Positions 34,829 through 43,329 of a DNA stretch of 64,000 bases are shown here, in pieces. Below the pieces are notes generated by a model. That model was not told the DNA's origin, did no database searches, and saw nothing but the letters and a program-made list of their open reading frames with translations. How positions within the stretch are numbered: the stretch's first letter is position 1; every line of letters starts with the position of its first letter. A program made the translations under genes and the position numbers. This DNA comes from Gammaproteobacteria bacterium (lineage in GTDB: Bacteria; Pseudomonadota; Gammaproteobacteria; Steroidobacterales; Steroidobacteraceae), in the NCBI GenBank assembly GCA_025355645.1, contig JANXZG010000042.1, forward strand, positions 62,001-126,000. Reading direction: 5' to 3'.

Positions 34829-36262
34829 GTGAAGACCACACTTGCCGCCGCGATTACGATAAGCCTTATGGCCGCGATGTCCAAAACGGCCAGGGCCGAC
34901 AATGTACAAACTCCCGACGGTCCGCTGACCTGGAACGGCATCACGCTGTACGGCACGCTCGACGCGGGCATCCAGTACCAGAATGCCGGCGCGCCGCAAA
35001 GTGACTACTTCGGTCCGGGCACACTGGCACTCGTCAGCAAGCAAAGCAATTCGTCAGAGACGACGGTGGGTGGCAATTACATGAGCCACTCGAAGATCGG
35101 CCTCAAGGGCCAGGAAGAATTCGGTAATGGCTGGTCAGGGGTGTTCAGGGTGCAAACGGACTTCAATCCCTGGTCCGGCCAGATAACCGACGGGCTGCGA
35201 TCCCTGACCGCGAACAACGGCAAGGCGACTTCAGCACAGGCCACGGCGGGCGACAGCAGCCAGGCGGGCCAGTTGTTTGATGGGGTTGCTTATGTCGGGA
35301 TCAGCAACGTGCAGTTCGGCACGCTGGTGTTCGGGCGCACATTGAACCTGCTAGCCGACGGCATCAGCAAATACGATCCGTTAGGCGGCTCCTACGCATT
35401 TTCACCGATTGGATATTCGGGCACCGCGCCTGGCGGCGGGGACACCGCGGACAAGCGCCTCGACAGCTCTGCCAAATATGAGGTGAATGCCGGCCTAGCG
35501 CACCTGGGTGCGCAGTTCCAGGTCAAGACAAGTGCGAATCCCGGCACTACCTGGGGACTCGTCGCTGGCATCGCCTTCGATGGGGGATCCGTCGACGCGT
35601 TCTATAACAAGAAGAATGACGCAATTTCGGTAGGCGCACTGTCATCGGCCCAGCTCGCGACCATCCAGGGCGTCTGCGGCGGCACTGCTGCCACTGGGTT
35701 TGCGTGCGAGACCGACATCTCCAAGTCTCTGTCCGGAACGATTTCCGATAACTCAACACTCGGGTTGATGGGAAAATTCTCTTTTCCCGGCAAGGTCGCG
35801 ACGCTCAACGCCGGTTATGAGCAGATTCGCTATAATAATCCGAGCAATCTGGTCCTGGCCGGACAGACGATTCTTGGTGGATATCTTCTGGTGGCGGTGA
35901 ATACACAGACAGGCGCAAGCGCCTCCTTCCCGAATACCAAGAGGCTCTCGATCAGCTGGGTCGGCCTAAAATATGCATTCACCCCGCAGTTTGACCTGAC
36001 TGGCGCCCTTTACCGTTACGATCAGAATAACTACGGCGCCACCGGCGTGAAGGGCTGGACAGCCGGTTGCTCTTCCAACGCCAGCGGCGACTGCAGCGGA
36101 TCGGAGAACTTCATCTCGCTGGTCGCGGACTATCACTTCACGAAGCGTTTCGATACGTTTGCGGGCGCCATGTGGAACCAGGTGCAGGGCGGCCTAGCCA
36201 GCGGGTTCACGCTAGCCACCTCGACAGTCGATCCGACGCTCGGATTTCGCTATAGCTTTTAA
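34829..36262 (+). CDS. Gram-negative porin
   Basis: A 477-residue outer-membrane barrel of the general porin family (Porin_4). A signal peptide covers about residues 1-23 (ending TARA-DN). Then come ITLYGTLDAGIQYQ, SHSKIGLKGQEEFGNGWSGVFRVQT and LFDGVAYVGISNVQFGTLVFGR, the usual first barrel strands and the start of loop 3. The last residues, LGFRYSF, give the terminal phenylalanine required for outer-membrane assembly. GTG 34829 is the start, ten bases after AGGAG. It is longer than classic porins because of glycine/serine-rich loops. It may allow the small zwitterions used by this region to enter, but porins are generally unspecific. Confidence 0.87.
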   Translation: MKTTLAAAITISLMAAMSKTARADNVQTPDGPLTWNGITLYGTLDAGIQYQNAGAPQSDYFGPGTLALVSKQSNSSETTVGGNYMSHSKIGLKGQEEFGNGWSGVFRVQTDFNPWSGQITDGLRSLTANNGKATSAQATAGDSSQAGQLFDGVAYVGISNVQFGTLVFGRTLNLLADGISKYDPLGGSYAFSPIGYSGTAPGGGDTADKRLDSSAKYEVNAGLAHLGAQFQVKTSANPGTTWGLVAGIAFDGGSVDAFYNKKNDAISVGALSSAQLATIQGVCGGTAATGFACETDISKSLSGTISDNSTLGLMGKFSFPGKVATLNAGYEQIRYNNPSNLVLAGQTILGGYLLVAVNTQTGASASFPNTKRLSISWVGLKYAFTPQFDLTGALYRYDQNNYGATGVKGWTAGCSSNASGDCSGSENFISLVADYHFTKRFDTFAGAMWNQVQGGLASGFTLATSTVDPTLGFRYSF

Positions 36263-36292
36263 TAGGTGCAGGCATAGCGCTACACTGGCTGC

Positions 36293-37282
36293 ATGGCAGA
36301 CCAGAAAGTGCGCAGTGGCGATAAATACCTGACGCCGCAAGGTTTCACGGCAATCCGGGACGGCATTAAGAGCCGCCTGGCGCCGCCATCACCCGCGCCG
36401 GGAAAGCCCCCCTGGCTGCGGGCGCAGATGGCCTCAGGCGCTAGTTTCAACGCCGTGCGTGGCATTGTGCATGAGCATCGTCTCAGCACGGTGTGTGAGG
36501 AAGCCAAGTGCCCCAATATTGGCGAGTGCTGGAACGCCGGCACGGCGACGATCATGCTGATGGGTGCGGTGTGCACACGCGCCTGCCGCTTCTGCGCGGT
36601 GGATACGGGGAATCCGCGTGGCTGGCTGGACGTGGAGGAGCCCGAGAACGTCGCCCGTTCGGTTCAGCTGATGAAGCTGCGCTATATCGTGCTGACTTCG
36701 GTCAATCGCGACGACCTGCCGGACGGCGGTGCCGCACACTATGCAGCTGCGATCCGTGCAATCAAGCGGCTTAATCCGCAGACCGCGGTGGAAGCCCTGA
36801 CACCCGATTTTCAGGGAGTATTCAAGGATGTGCACACCGTGCTCGAGTCGGGACTCGAGGTATTTGCACAGAATGTCGAAACGGTGCGCCGCCTGACGCA
36901 CCCGGTACGTGATGCCCGCGCCGGTTATGAGCAGACGCTGGCGGTACTGCGATATGCGCACGAATTCCGGCCGAAGATTTTGACCAAGACCAGCCTGATG
37001 CTGGGCCTCGGCGAGACCGATGCGGAAATTCGCGAAACGATGGTCGATATTCGTGCGGCGGGCGTCGATATCCTGACGCTGGGGCAATACCTGCGCCCGA
37101 CGATCAATCACCTGGACATAGAGCGCTATGTCACGCCTGCCGAGTTCGATGGCTACCGCGCGGCTGCGCTTGATCTGGGATTCCTCGAATGCGTTGCGGG
37201 CCCCTTGGTGCGCTCGAGCTACCGCGCTGAGCAGGCGCTCGCGCGAAACAATGCGGGCATCGACAACCGGCGTTCCGGCTGA
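36293..37282 (+). CDS. lipA: Lipoyl synthase
   Basis: A 329-residue radical SAM enzyme that inserts two sulfurs into octanoyl groups on lipoyl domains. Both iron-sulfur sites are visible: the auxiliary cluster [12 protein letters not shown] and the radical [11 protein letters not shown]. The RSSYRA near the C-terminus supplies the serine that ligates the auxiliary cluster. The gene follows the porin by 30 bases and its stop overlaps the lipB start by one base. The order lipA-lipB is reversed from that in Escherichia coli, where lipB comes first. Confidence 0.95.
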   Translation: MADQKVRSGDKYLTPQGFTAIRDGIKSRLAPPSPAPGKPPWLRAQMASGASFNAVRGIVHEHRLSTVCEEAKCPNIGECWNAGTATIMLMGAVCTRACRFCAVDTGNPRGWLDVEEPENVARSVQLMKLRYIVLTSVNRDDLPDGGAAHYAAAIRAIKRLNPQTAVEALTPDFQGVFKDVHTVLESGLEVFAQNVETVRRLTHPVRDARAGYEQTLAVLRYAHEFRPKILTKTSLMLGLGETDAEIRETMVDIRAAGVDILTLGQYLRPTINHLDIERYVTPAEFDGYRAAALDLGFLECVAGPLVRSSYRAEQALARNNAGIDNRRSG

Positions 37283-37956
37283 TGCCTGCCGCTGTCAACG
37301 CGCCCCTGGTGCGCCGCCTGGGGCTGCAGCCGTACGAGCCGGTCTGGCGTGACATGCAGCGCTTCACCAATGAGCGCGATGAACATACGCGCGATGAAAT
37401 CTGGTTCGTCGAGCATGCGCCGATTTTCACGCTCGGCATGAACGGACGGCGCGAGCATCTGCTCGCCCCGGGCGATATCCCGGTGTTGCAGATTGATCGG
37501 GGCGGCCAGGTGACCTATCACGGGCCCGGCCAACTGGTGGTTTATCCCTTAATTGATATCCGCCGCCTGCGCCTCGGCGTGCGCCAGCTGGTCATTGCAC
37601 TCGAGCGTGCCGTGATCGATATGGTGGCGGGGCTCGGCGTCGTGGCGACTTGCCGGCGTGATGCGCCCGGAGTCTATGTCGATGGCGCCAAGCTGGCGAG
37701 CGTCGGCCTGCGCATACGGCGCGGCGCGAGTTACCACGGCCTTGCACTGAATGTAAGCGTCGACCTGGAGCCGTTTGGGCGCATCGAGGTGTGCGGATAC
37801 CGGGGTCTCGCGGTGACGCGCCTTGCCGACCTTTGCGACCTTGGCGAGGTCGCGGTGGCGGCCGATGCATTAACCCCGCATCTGCTGCGCGAGCTTTCGG
37901 CGCGGCCTGTTCAGAGCGCCATCAGCACCGCATCGCAAGCCGTCAGCTCACGATAG
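37282..37956 (+). CDS. lipB: Octanoyl-ACP:protein N-octanoyltransferase
   Basis: A 224-residue enzyme that transfers octanoate from acyl carrier protein to lipoyl domains, feeding LipA. Typical parts are [18 protein letters not shown], the catalytic lysine in [11 protein letters not shown] and the catalytic cysteine in [11 protein letters not shown] 37282 shares its A with the lipA stop. The last 46 bases overlap the converging ybeD gene, so the C-terminal tail after about residue 205 is constrained by that gene and looks unlike the family. Confidence 0.93.
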   Translation: MPAAVNAPLVRRLGLQPYEPVWRDMQRFTNERDEHTRDEIWFVEHAPIFTLGMNGRREHLLAPGDIPVLQIDRGGQVTYHGPGQLVVYPLIDIRRLRLGVRQLVIALERAVIDMVAGLGVVATCRRDAPGVYVDGAKLASVGLRIRRGASYHGLALNVSVDLEPFGRIEVCGYRGLAVTRLADLCDLGEVAVAADALTPHLLRELSARPVQSAISTASQAVSSR

Positions 37957-38174
37957 ATTTCATCGAGCTGTGCCTGGTTTTTTGCGGTGACCATGTAGGT
38001 GATGGCGAGGAAATTGCCATCGCTGCTGAGCCGCTCGCGAATCCGCTCCGGCTCCAGATTGCCGGCGTGGCGCTCGACAATGGCACGGGTCAGCGCCTGC
38101 AGGTTGCTGTCGTGCCGGCCCATGACCTTGATCGGGAATTCGGCCGGAAATTCAAGCAAGGTCTTGCGGCTCAT
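37911..38174 (-). CDS. ybeD: YbeD/DUF493 family protein
   Basis: An 87-residue protein. [17 protein letters not shown] and [25 protein letters not shown], ending near AVLMAL, match YbeD of Escherichia coli, a small ferredoxin-like-fold protein of unknown activity that usually sits beside lipB and dacA. The ATG at 38174 overlaps the stop of the aminotransferase gene (ATGA). Upstream in-frame sequence belongs to that gene. In most genomes ybeD is codirectional with lipB; here it converges on it. Confidence 0.9.
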   Translation of the reverse strand: MSRKTLLEFPAEFPIKVMGRHDSNLQALTRAIVERHAGNLEPERIRERLSSDGNFLAITYMVTAKNQAQLDEIYRELTACDAVLMAL

Positions 38175-39040
38175 AATGCGGGCGTGCCGGCAAGGCCTGC
38201 AATGGTGCTCAGAAACTCCGCATGCAAGCGCGCGAACAGGGGGCCGGGCCGCCCGCCGGCGACCGGCGCCCCATCGAGCCGCGTGACAGGCAAAATCCCG
38301 CGCGTCGAGAATGCCAGCCATATTTCATCGGCGCCGCGCAGCTCGGCCTCGCTGACAGGCCCGTGCGTGCACGCAATCCGCAGCTGTGCCGCGATTTCGA
38401 TGACCACTTCGCGCGTCGTGCCGGGCAGAATCGCATGGCTATTGGCAGGGGTGTGAATCGAGGCGCCGCTCACGACATGCACGGTCGTTGATGAGCCCTC
38501 GGTCAGGAACCCATTTTCCAGCATGATTGTCTCGTAGGCGCCGGCGTCGACGGCGAGTTTTTTCAGCAGCACGTTGGCAAGCAACGCGGTGGACTTGATA
38601 TCCCGTCGCGCCCAGCGCGTGTCTGCCGTGGTGACGGCGGCGACGCCCTGTTCGAGTAGGATGCGGGCAACGGGTTCGAGCGACGAGGTGTAGGCAAACA
38701 GGGTCGGCGCGAGGCTCTCGGGCCAAGCGTGGTTGCGATCGGTCGCGGCGCCGCGGCTGACCTGGATGTACAGGTACTGGTCGCCCCCGCCATTGCGCTC
38801 GATCAGGGCAAGGCAGATCGCCTCCCACTCCGGATGGGTTCGCGGCGCTGTCATGCGAATCTCAGTCAGGCTGCGATTCAGGCGGTCCAGGTGCTGGCGC
38901 AGCCGGAACGGGCGGCCGCCGTAGACCGGTATCACTTCGTACACCGCATCGCCAAACAGGAATGCGCGATCGAGCGGCGACACCCGGGCACTGGCGAGGG
39001 GCTGAAAATCGCCATTCAAATAGCATATCGGCAAGGGCAT
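38171..39040 (-). CDS. dat: D-amino acid aminotransferase (class IV)
   Basis: A 289-residue PLP enzyme of aminotransferase class IV. Fold-typical parts are SPLDRAFLFGDAVYEVIPVY near the N-terminus, the PLP lysine in RRDIKSTALLANVLLKK, GAYETIMLENGFLTEGSSTTV and ILPGTTREVVIE. It fits D-alanine/D-glutamate transaminases that supply peptidoglycan precursors, consistent with a place beside a D,D-carboxypeptidase gene. ATG 39040 is chosen on the basis of fold start; longer readings run into the dacC end. Branched-chain or aminodeoxychorismate activity is the main alternative. Confidence 0.85.
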   Translation of the reverse strand: MPLPICYLNGDFQPLASARVSPLDRAFLFGDAVYEVIPVYGGRPFRLRQHLDRLNRSLTEIRMTAPRTHPEWEAICLALIERNGGGDQYLYIQVSRGAATDRNHAWPESLAPTLFAYTSSLEPVARILLEQGVAAVTTADTRWARRDIKSTALLANVLLKKLAVDAGAYETIMLENGFLTEGSSTTVHVVSGASIHTPANSHAILPGTTREVVIEIAAQLRIACTHGPVSEAELRGADEIWLAFSTRGILPVTRLDGAPVAGGRPGPLFARLHAEFLSTIAGLAGTPAL

Positions 39041-39053
39041 GGGCGAACAGCCG

Positions 39054-40190
39054 CTAGGCGAACCACAGCCGAATCGTATCGACAAGGCGGCGCCACCAGC
39101 CGCCGCTCGGCACCGCGTGCAGCGGATGGACCGGAACGGTCGCAATCGTCTGGCCCGCGGCGAAGACGCGCAGCTGTCCGATATTGTCATTCGCGCCGAT
39201 CGGCGCAATCAAGCGCTGCTGCACATCGACGGCCGTCTTGAGGTCAGCGCCGTTGGCGCGCGGCACCGTGACGTACAGGTCGTGGCTAATCCCCACATCC
39301 ACCGACGGGCCTTCGGCCTTCCACAAGGGAGCCGCTGCGAGCCGCTCGCCGCCCTTGGCGACCAGGCGCGTGTCAAAAAACGTGAACCCGTAACCTAATA
39401 GCGCGGAACTCGCCTCCTCGCGCCCGCGCATGTTCCTGGAGCCAAGCACCACGGATATCAGGCGCATGCCATTGCGCAAAGAAGAGCTGACCAGGCAGAA
39501 GCCCGCCGAGTCGGTATGTCCGGTCTTCAGTCCATCAACGGTCGGATCGCGCTCGAGCAAGCCATTGCGGTTCTGCTGGCGAATGCCGTTGTAATCGAAC
39601 TCGCGCACGGAAAACCAGTTGTAGTACTGCGGGAAGTCTCTGATTAGCGCGACCGCCAGCAGCGACATGTCGCGCGCCGTCGTGTAGTGCTGCGCGGAAG
39701 GCAGCCCGGAGCTGTTCTCGAAATGACTACCGGTCATGCCGAGGCGCTGGGCTTCCGCATTCATCAGTTGCGCGAAGGTTCCTTCGGTTCCGGCGATCCG
39801 CTCGGCGAGGGCAATGGTAGCGTCATTGCCCGACTGGACAATCATGCCGAGGATCAGTTTTTCGACCGGCACGGCCTTGCCGACCTCGATGAATGTGCGC
39901 GACCCTTCCGAGCGCCAGGCGTGTTCACTAATGGTCACGGGCTCATCGAGCTTCAACTGTCCTGCGGCAAGCTTCTGGAACACGATGTAGGCGGTCATCA
40001 GCTTCGTCAGGCTCGCAGGATCCATCCTCGCGATGGCATCCTGCGAGGCGAGGATCTTGTCGGTGTGGAAATCGACGACGATGTACGCGCGCGCATCGAC
40101 GTCCGGAACTTTTGGGATGACCGCGGCGGCCGCGTCGCTCTGGATCGACAGGACCGCCAGGAGACAAAAGCCAAGCAACGAACGCGTCAT
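39054..40190 (-). CDS. dacC: D-alanyl-D-alanine carboxypeptidase (PBP5/6 family)
   Basis: A 378-residue periplasmic enzyme anchored by its C-terminus. A signal peptide covers residues 1-23 or so. Active-site motifs: S-L-T-K in DPASLTKLMTAY, SGN in VQSGNDATIALAE, and KTG in DGLKTGHTDSAG. The end GGWWRRLVDTIRLWFA is an amphipathic membrane-binding helix. Start ATG 40190 has AGGA eleven bases upstream; ATG 40208 has none. The enzyme trims the terminal D-alanine from peptidoglycan side chains and helps keep rod shape. Confidence 0.93.
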   Translation of the reverse strand: MTRSLLGFCLLAVLSIQSDAAAAVIPKVPDVDARAYIVVDFHTDKILASQDAIARMDPASLTKLMTAYIVFQKLAAGQLKLDEPVTISEHAWRSEGSRTFIEVGKAVPVEKLILGMIVQSGNDATIALAERIAGTEGTFAQLMNAEAQRLGMTGSHFENSSGLPSAQHYTTARDMSLLAVALIRDFPQYYNWFSVREFDYNGIRQQNRNGLLERDPTVDGLKTGHTDSAGFCLVSSSLRNGMRLISVVLGSRNMRGREEASSALLGYGFTFFDTRLVAKGGERLAAAPLWKAEGPSVDVGISHDLYVTVPRANGADLKTAVDVQQRLIAPIGANDNIGQLRVFAAGQTIATVPVHPLHAVPSGGWWRRLVDTIRLWFA

Positions 40191-40230
40191 ATCGGTCGAA
40201 GTCCTCATGGAAAAGGGCGCAAGTGTACCC

Positions 40231-41121
40231 TTAGTCGAATGCCAGGTGCGCATCGTGCACGCCGATCGACTCGAGCGCGGCGACCAGGCGATCATATTCG
40301 GCGACATCCGGCACCGGGCCGAGGCGTACCCGATACAGGCTGCGTCCCCCGATCGTGCCGCCGCGAATGAAGGCATTGTTGAAATTGCTGTTCTTTAGCT
40401 TTGTCAGCAAGCGATCGGCATTCGCGCGGTCGGCGAATGCACCGGCCTGGACATACAGAATCTGGTTCGCCGGCGGGGGCGGGATGGTGGCGACCGGGGT
40501 TGCCGCCGTGGCGGACGCCGTCACGGCATTGAGCATCGCCGCAGCGGTCAGCGTCGCGCTTCCCGCCTGGGGCGCAGAATCCACCGGGTCGACCGTGCGC
40601 ACTTCGACCATGGCTGTGCCATTGCGCAGCATGTCGAGCTTGGCGGCCGCGGTATAGGAGAGGTCAATGATCCGGTTGTCGACGAAGGGTCCGCGATCAT
40701 TGACGCGTACCACGACGCTGCGCCCGTTCTGCAGGTTCGTCACCCGTACATAGCAGGGCAAGGGCAGGGTTTTGTGCGCGGCAGTCATGCCATACATGTC
40801 GTACGGCTCATGCGTAGAGGTGCGCTCGGCGTGAAACCCAGGGCCGTACCATGAGGCGACGCCGCGCTCGATGTAGTTCGCGCTGCTGCCAAGCACCACA
40901 TAACGCTTGCCGAACTGATCATAAAATGGCGGATTTCCGTACGCCGAGCGCGGCTCGGCTTTAGGCAAGGCATCCGCCACCGATTCTGGCGCGACCGGCG
41001 GCGTTAGTGCGCTTTGCGCGGGCGGCGCATGCGGGCGGCGCGGCGGGGCACTGCTGCATCCGCAAGCCAGCAATGCGGCAGCCGCCAGGATCAGAGTGCC
41101 AAGTCGCCGGTAGGGGCTCAT
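40231..41121 (-). CDS. rlpA: Septal-ring lytic transglycosylase RlpA
   Basis: A 296-residue lipoprotein. Signal peptide with lipobox LLAC-G (C at about 20), a proline-rich linker, the double-psi beta barrel (ERGVASWYGPGFHAERTS through VRVNDRGPFVDNRIIDLS, with the catalytic glutamate/aspartate region in place), and a C-terminal SPOR domain (ILYVQAGAFADRANADRLL) that binds denuded glycan strands. Its start overlaps the mltB stop by four bases. RlpA cuts glycan lacking stem peptides. Confidence 0.92.
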   Translation of the reverse strand: MSPYRRLGTLILAAAALLACGCSSAPPRRPHAPPAQSALTPPVAPESVADALPKAEPRSAYGNPPFYDQFGKRYVVLGSSANYIERGVASWYGPGFHAERTSTHEPYDMYGMTAAHKTLPLPCYVRVTNLQNGRSVVVRVNDRGPFVDNRIIDLSYTAAAKLDMLRNGTAMVEVRTVDPVDSAPQAGSATLTAAAMLNAVTASATAATPVATIPPPPANQILYVQAGAFADRANADRLLTKLKNSNFNNAFIRGGTIGGRSLYRVRLGPVPDVAEYDRLVAALESIGVHDAHLAFD

Positions 41122-42185
41122 GGCGGCGGTGTAGCCAGGGGTATCGGAGCCGGCAACGGCAGCGGCACGAATTCGGGCGGAGCCTCTGGCGCGCCCGCGT
41201 CCATCGCACCGACGCGCTTACGGACCGCCTGTGCCAGATCGTGCACGGCCATGGCGTACAACATGCTGTGATTGTAGCGGGTAATGACATAGAAATTGTG
41301 GAACCCCACGCGCCAGTGCACTGCGTCCGCCTCATCGGCGGCTATCAGCACCGCGGGTGCCGTGGCTGGCAGCGCCACCTCGAAATGCACACCCCTGCCC
41401 TGCAGTGATCCGATGGTCTCGTCCATCGATAATAAGCGGCCGTCGGGCGCCCCCGACGCTACCTCATCAAGCATGGCTTCACTCAAGACCGGCTGGCCTG
41501 TTAACCAGCCGTGCTCGCGGAAGTAATTGCCGACGCTCGCGCAGATGTCCGCCCAATTGGTCCACAGGTCGATGCGGCCATCCTTGCGGGCGTCCACGGC
41601 ATAGCGGCGGTAGTTCGAGGGCATGAACTGCGGCGCGCCCATCGCGCCCGCATACGATCCCATTGCCCTCAAGGGGTCGACCGAGGCTTCGCGGGTCAGC
41701 AACAGGAATGCTTCCAGCTCATCTTGGAAAAACTTTGCCCGCGCCGGATAGTCAAATGCCAGTGTCGCCAGTGCATCGAGCACCCGGTAATGCCCCATCG
41801 AGCGGCCGTAGCTCGTCTCGACCCCGAGGATCGCGACGATATATTCCGGGGCCACGCCACTCGCGCTGCTCGCCTGCGCAAGATCCTCACGGTGCGCGAT
41901 CCAGAAATCGGCGCCATCCTGGATTCTCTTGTCGGTCAGGAAAATCGCGCGGTACTCGAACCATAGCTTGACGTGCTCCGCGCGTTTTTCCATCGCTTCG
42001 ATGATCGCAGGCTGGCTCTGCGCCGCGCCGAGCAACGCGCGCAGCCGGCGTTTGTTGAAGGCATCCTGCTTCACGACCCGCGCAATGAATTTCCGCACCT
42101 CCGGGCGCGCCGTGTCGAGCGCCGCCGCCGGGTAATGCACCGTGCACAACAGCACGGCCAGCAGTGCACAACTCAGGCGGGGCAC
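41118..42185 (-). CDS. mltB: Membrane-bound lytic murein transglycosylase B
   Basis: A 355-residue periplasmic enzyme with an N-terminal signal peptide (about residues 1-22). The catalytic glutamate is in ILGVETSYGR; SYAGAMGAPQFMPSNYRRYAVD is the classical family segment. There is no lipobox cysteine at the signal end (AAALD), so unlike Escherichia coli MltB this may be a soluble form. The C-terminus is a proline/alanine tail. It lies between rodA and rlpA with four-base spacing or overlap, part of the elongation cluster. Confidence 0.9.
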   Translation of the reverse strand: MPRLSCALLAVLLCTVHYPAAALDTARPEVRKFIARVVKQDAFNKRRLRALLGAAQSQPAIIEAMEKRAEHVKLWFEYRAIFLTDKRIQDGADFWIAHREDLAQASSASGVAPEYIVAILGVETSYGRSMGHYRVLDALATLAFDYPARAKFFQDELEAFLLLTREASVDPLRAMGSYAGAMGAPQFMPSNYRRYAVDARKDGRIDLWTNWADICASVGNYFREHGWLTGQPVLSEAMLDEVASGAPDGRLLSMDETIGSLQGRGVHFEVALPATAPAVLIAADEADAVHWRVGFHNFYVITRYNHSMLYAMAVHDLAQAVRKRVGAMDAGAPEAPPEFVPLPLPAPIPLATPPP

Positions 42186-42189
42186 GGCG

Positions 42190-43329
42190 TCAGGACCCGA
42201 TCAGGCGCCGATGCGAATGCAGGGACATCAGGATGCCGAAACCTGCCAGCAACGTCACCATCGAGGTGCCACCGTAGCTGATCAGCGGCAGCGGCACGCC
42301 GACGACCGGGAGGATGCCGCTGACCATGCCGGAATTGACGAAGGCATAGACGAAGAAGCTCAGTGCAATGGAGCCGCCGGTCAGGCGCGCGAAAGTGTCC
42401 TGACCCTGCATCGCAAGGTACAGCGCGCGTGCAATCACGACGCCGTAGAGGGTGATCAGAAGCAGCTGGCCGAGCAGGCCGAATTCCTCGCCGATCACGG
42501 CGAAGATAAAATCGGTGGAGCGCTCTGGCAGGAATTCGAGCTGCGCCTGGCTGCCGTTCATATAGCCCTTGCCAAACACGCCGCCGGAGCCGATCGCAAT
42601 CTGCGACTGGATGATGTGATAGCCCGCGCCTAGTGGATCATTCTGAGGGTTCAGGAACGTCAGGATCCGTTGCCGCTGGTATTCATGGATGACGTGCCAG
42701 CCCGCCCACGCGGCGCCTCCCAGAATCGGGATCGACGCGAGGATGATGATGACCGACATGCCCGCGAGCAGCATGACAATCAGTCCGGATGCGGCGATCA
42801 GCAACGCCGTGCCGAGGTCAGGCTGCATGACGATCATCGTCGTCGGCACCGCGATCAGCAGGCCCATGATCACCAGGTCCCGGAACGTCGGCGGCAGTGG
42901 CCGCTCATGCATATACCAGGCGCAGATCATGGGTACCGCGAGTTTCATGATCTCGGACGGCTGGAAGCGCATGAACCCGACGTCGAGCCAGCGCTGGGCG
43001 CCCTTGCCGATATGGCCGGTGATCGCAACCACGATCAGCAGCACGACCCCGATCGCATAGGCGACAGGGGCCAGCAGGCGCAGGTATTGCGGCGTCGCCA
43101 GGCGCGCGAGCGCTAGCATCGTGGCGATCGCAATGGCGATGTTCGCGAGGTGATGCTCGACCATCTTGACGTTCTGGCCGGACGCACTGTACACAACGAT
43201 GACGCCCATGCACACGATCAGCGCGAGCAACCCGGTCAGCGGGCCATCGAGCCCCAGCGCCCGCAACATGCGGCCGCCCGCCGTGAGCGTGCGCCGTGCC
43301 CGGGACTGGGAAAATTCCTCGAAGTTCAT
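42190..43329 (-). CDS. rodA: Peptidoglycan glycosyltransferase RodA
   Basis: A 379-residue SEDS-family membrane protein with ten predicted helices. Family landmarks are GHIGKGAQRWLDVGFMRFQPSEIMKLAVP (the aspartate-containing loop), QPDLGTALLI, GSQAQLEFLPERSTDFIFAVIGEEFG and LPVVGVPLPLISYGGTSMV. It polymerises glycan chains with PBP2, whose stop overlaps its start (ATGA, 43326-43329). Confidence 0.95.
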   Translation of the reverse strand: MNFEEFSQSRARRTLTAGGRMLRALGLDGPLTGLLALIVCMGVIVVYSASGQNVKMVEHHLANIAIAIATMLALARLATPQYLRLLAPVAYAIGVVLLIVVAITGHIGKGAQRWLDVGFMRFQPSEIMKLAVPMICAWYMHERPLPPTFRDLVIMGLLIAVPTTMIVMQPDLGTALLIAASGLIVMLLAGMSVIIILASIPILGGAAWAGWHVIHEYQRQRILTFLNPQNDPLGAGYHIIQSQIAIGSGGVFGKGYMNGSQAQLEFLPERSTDFIFAVIGEEFGLLGQLLLITLYGVVIARALYLAMQGQDTFARLTGGSIALSFFVYAFVNSGMVSGILPVVGVPLPLISYGGTSMVTLLAGFGILMSLHSHRRLIGS

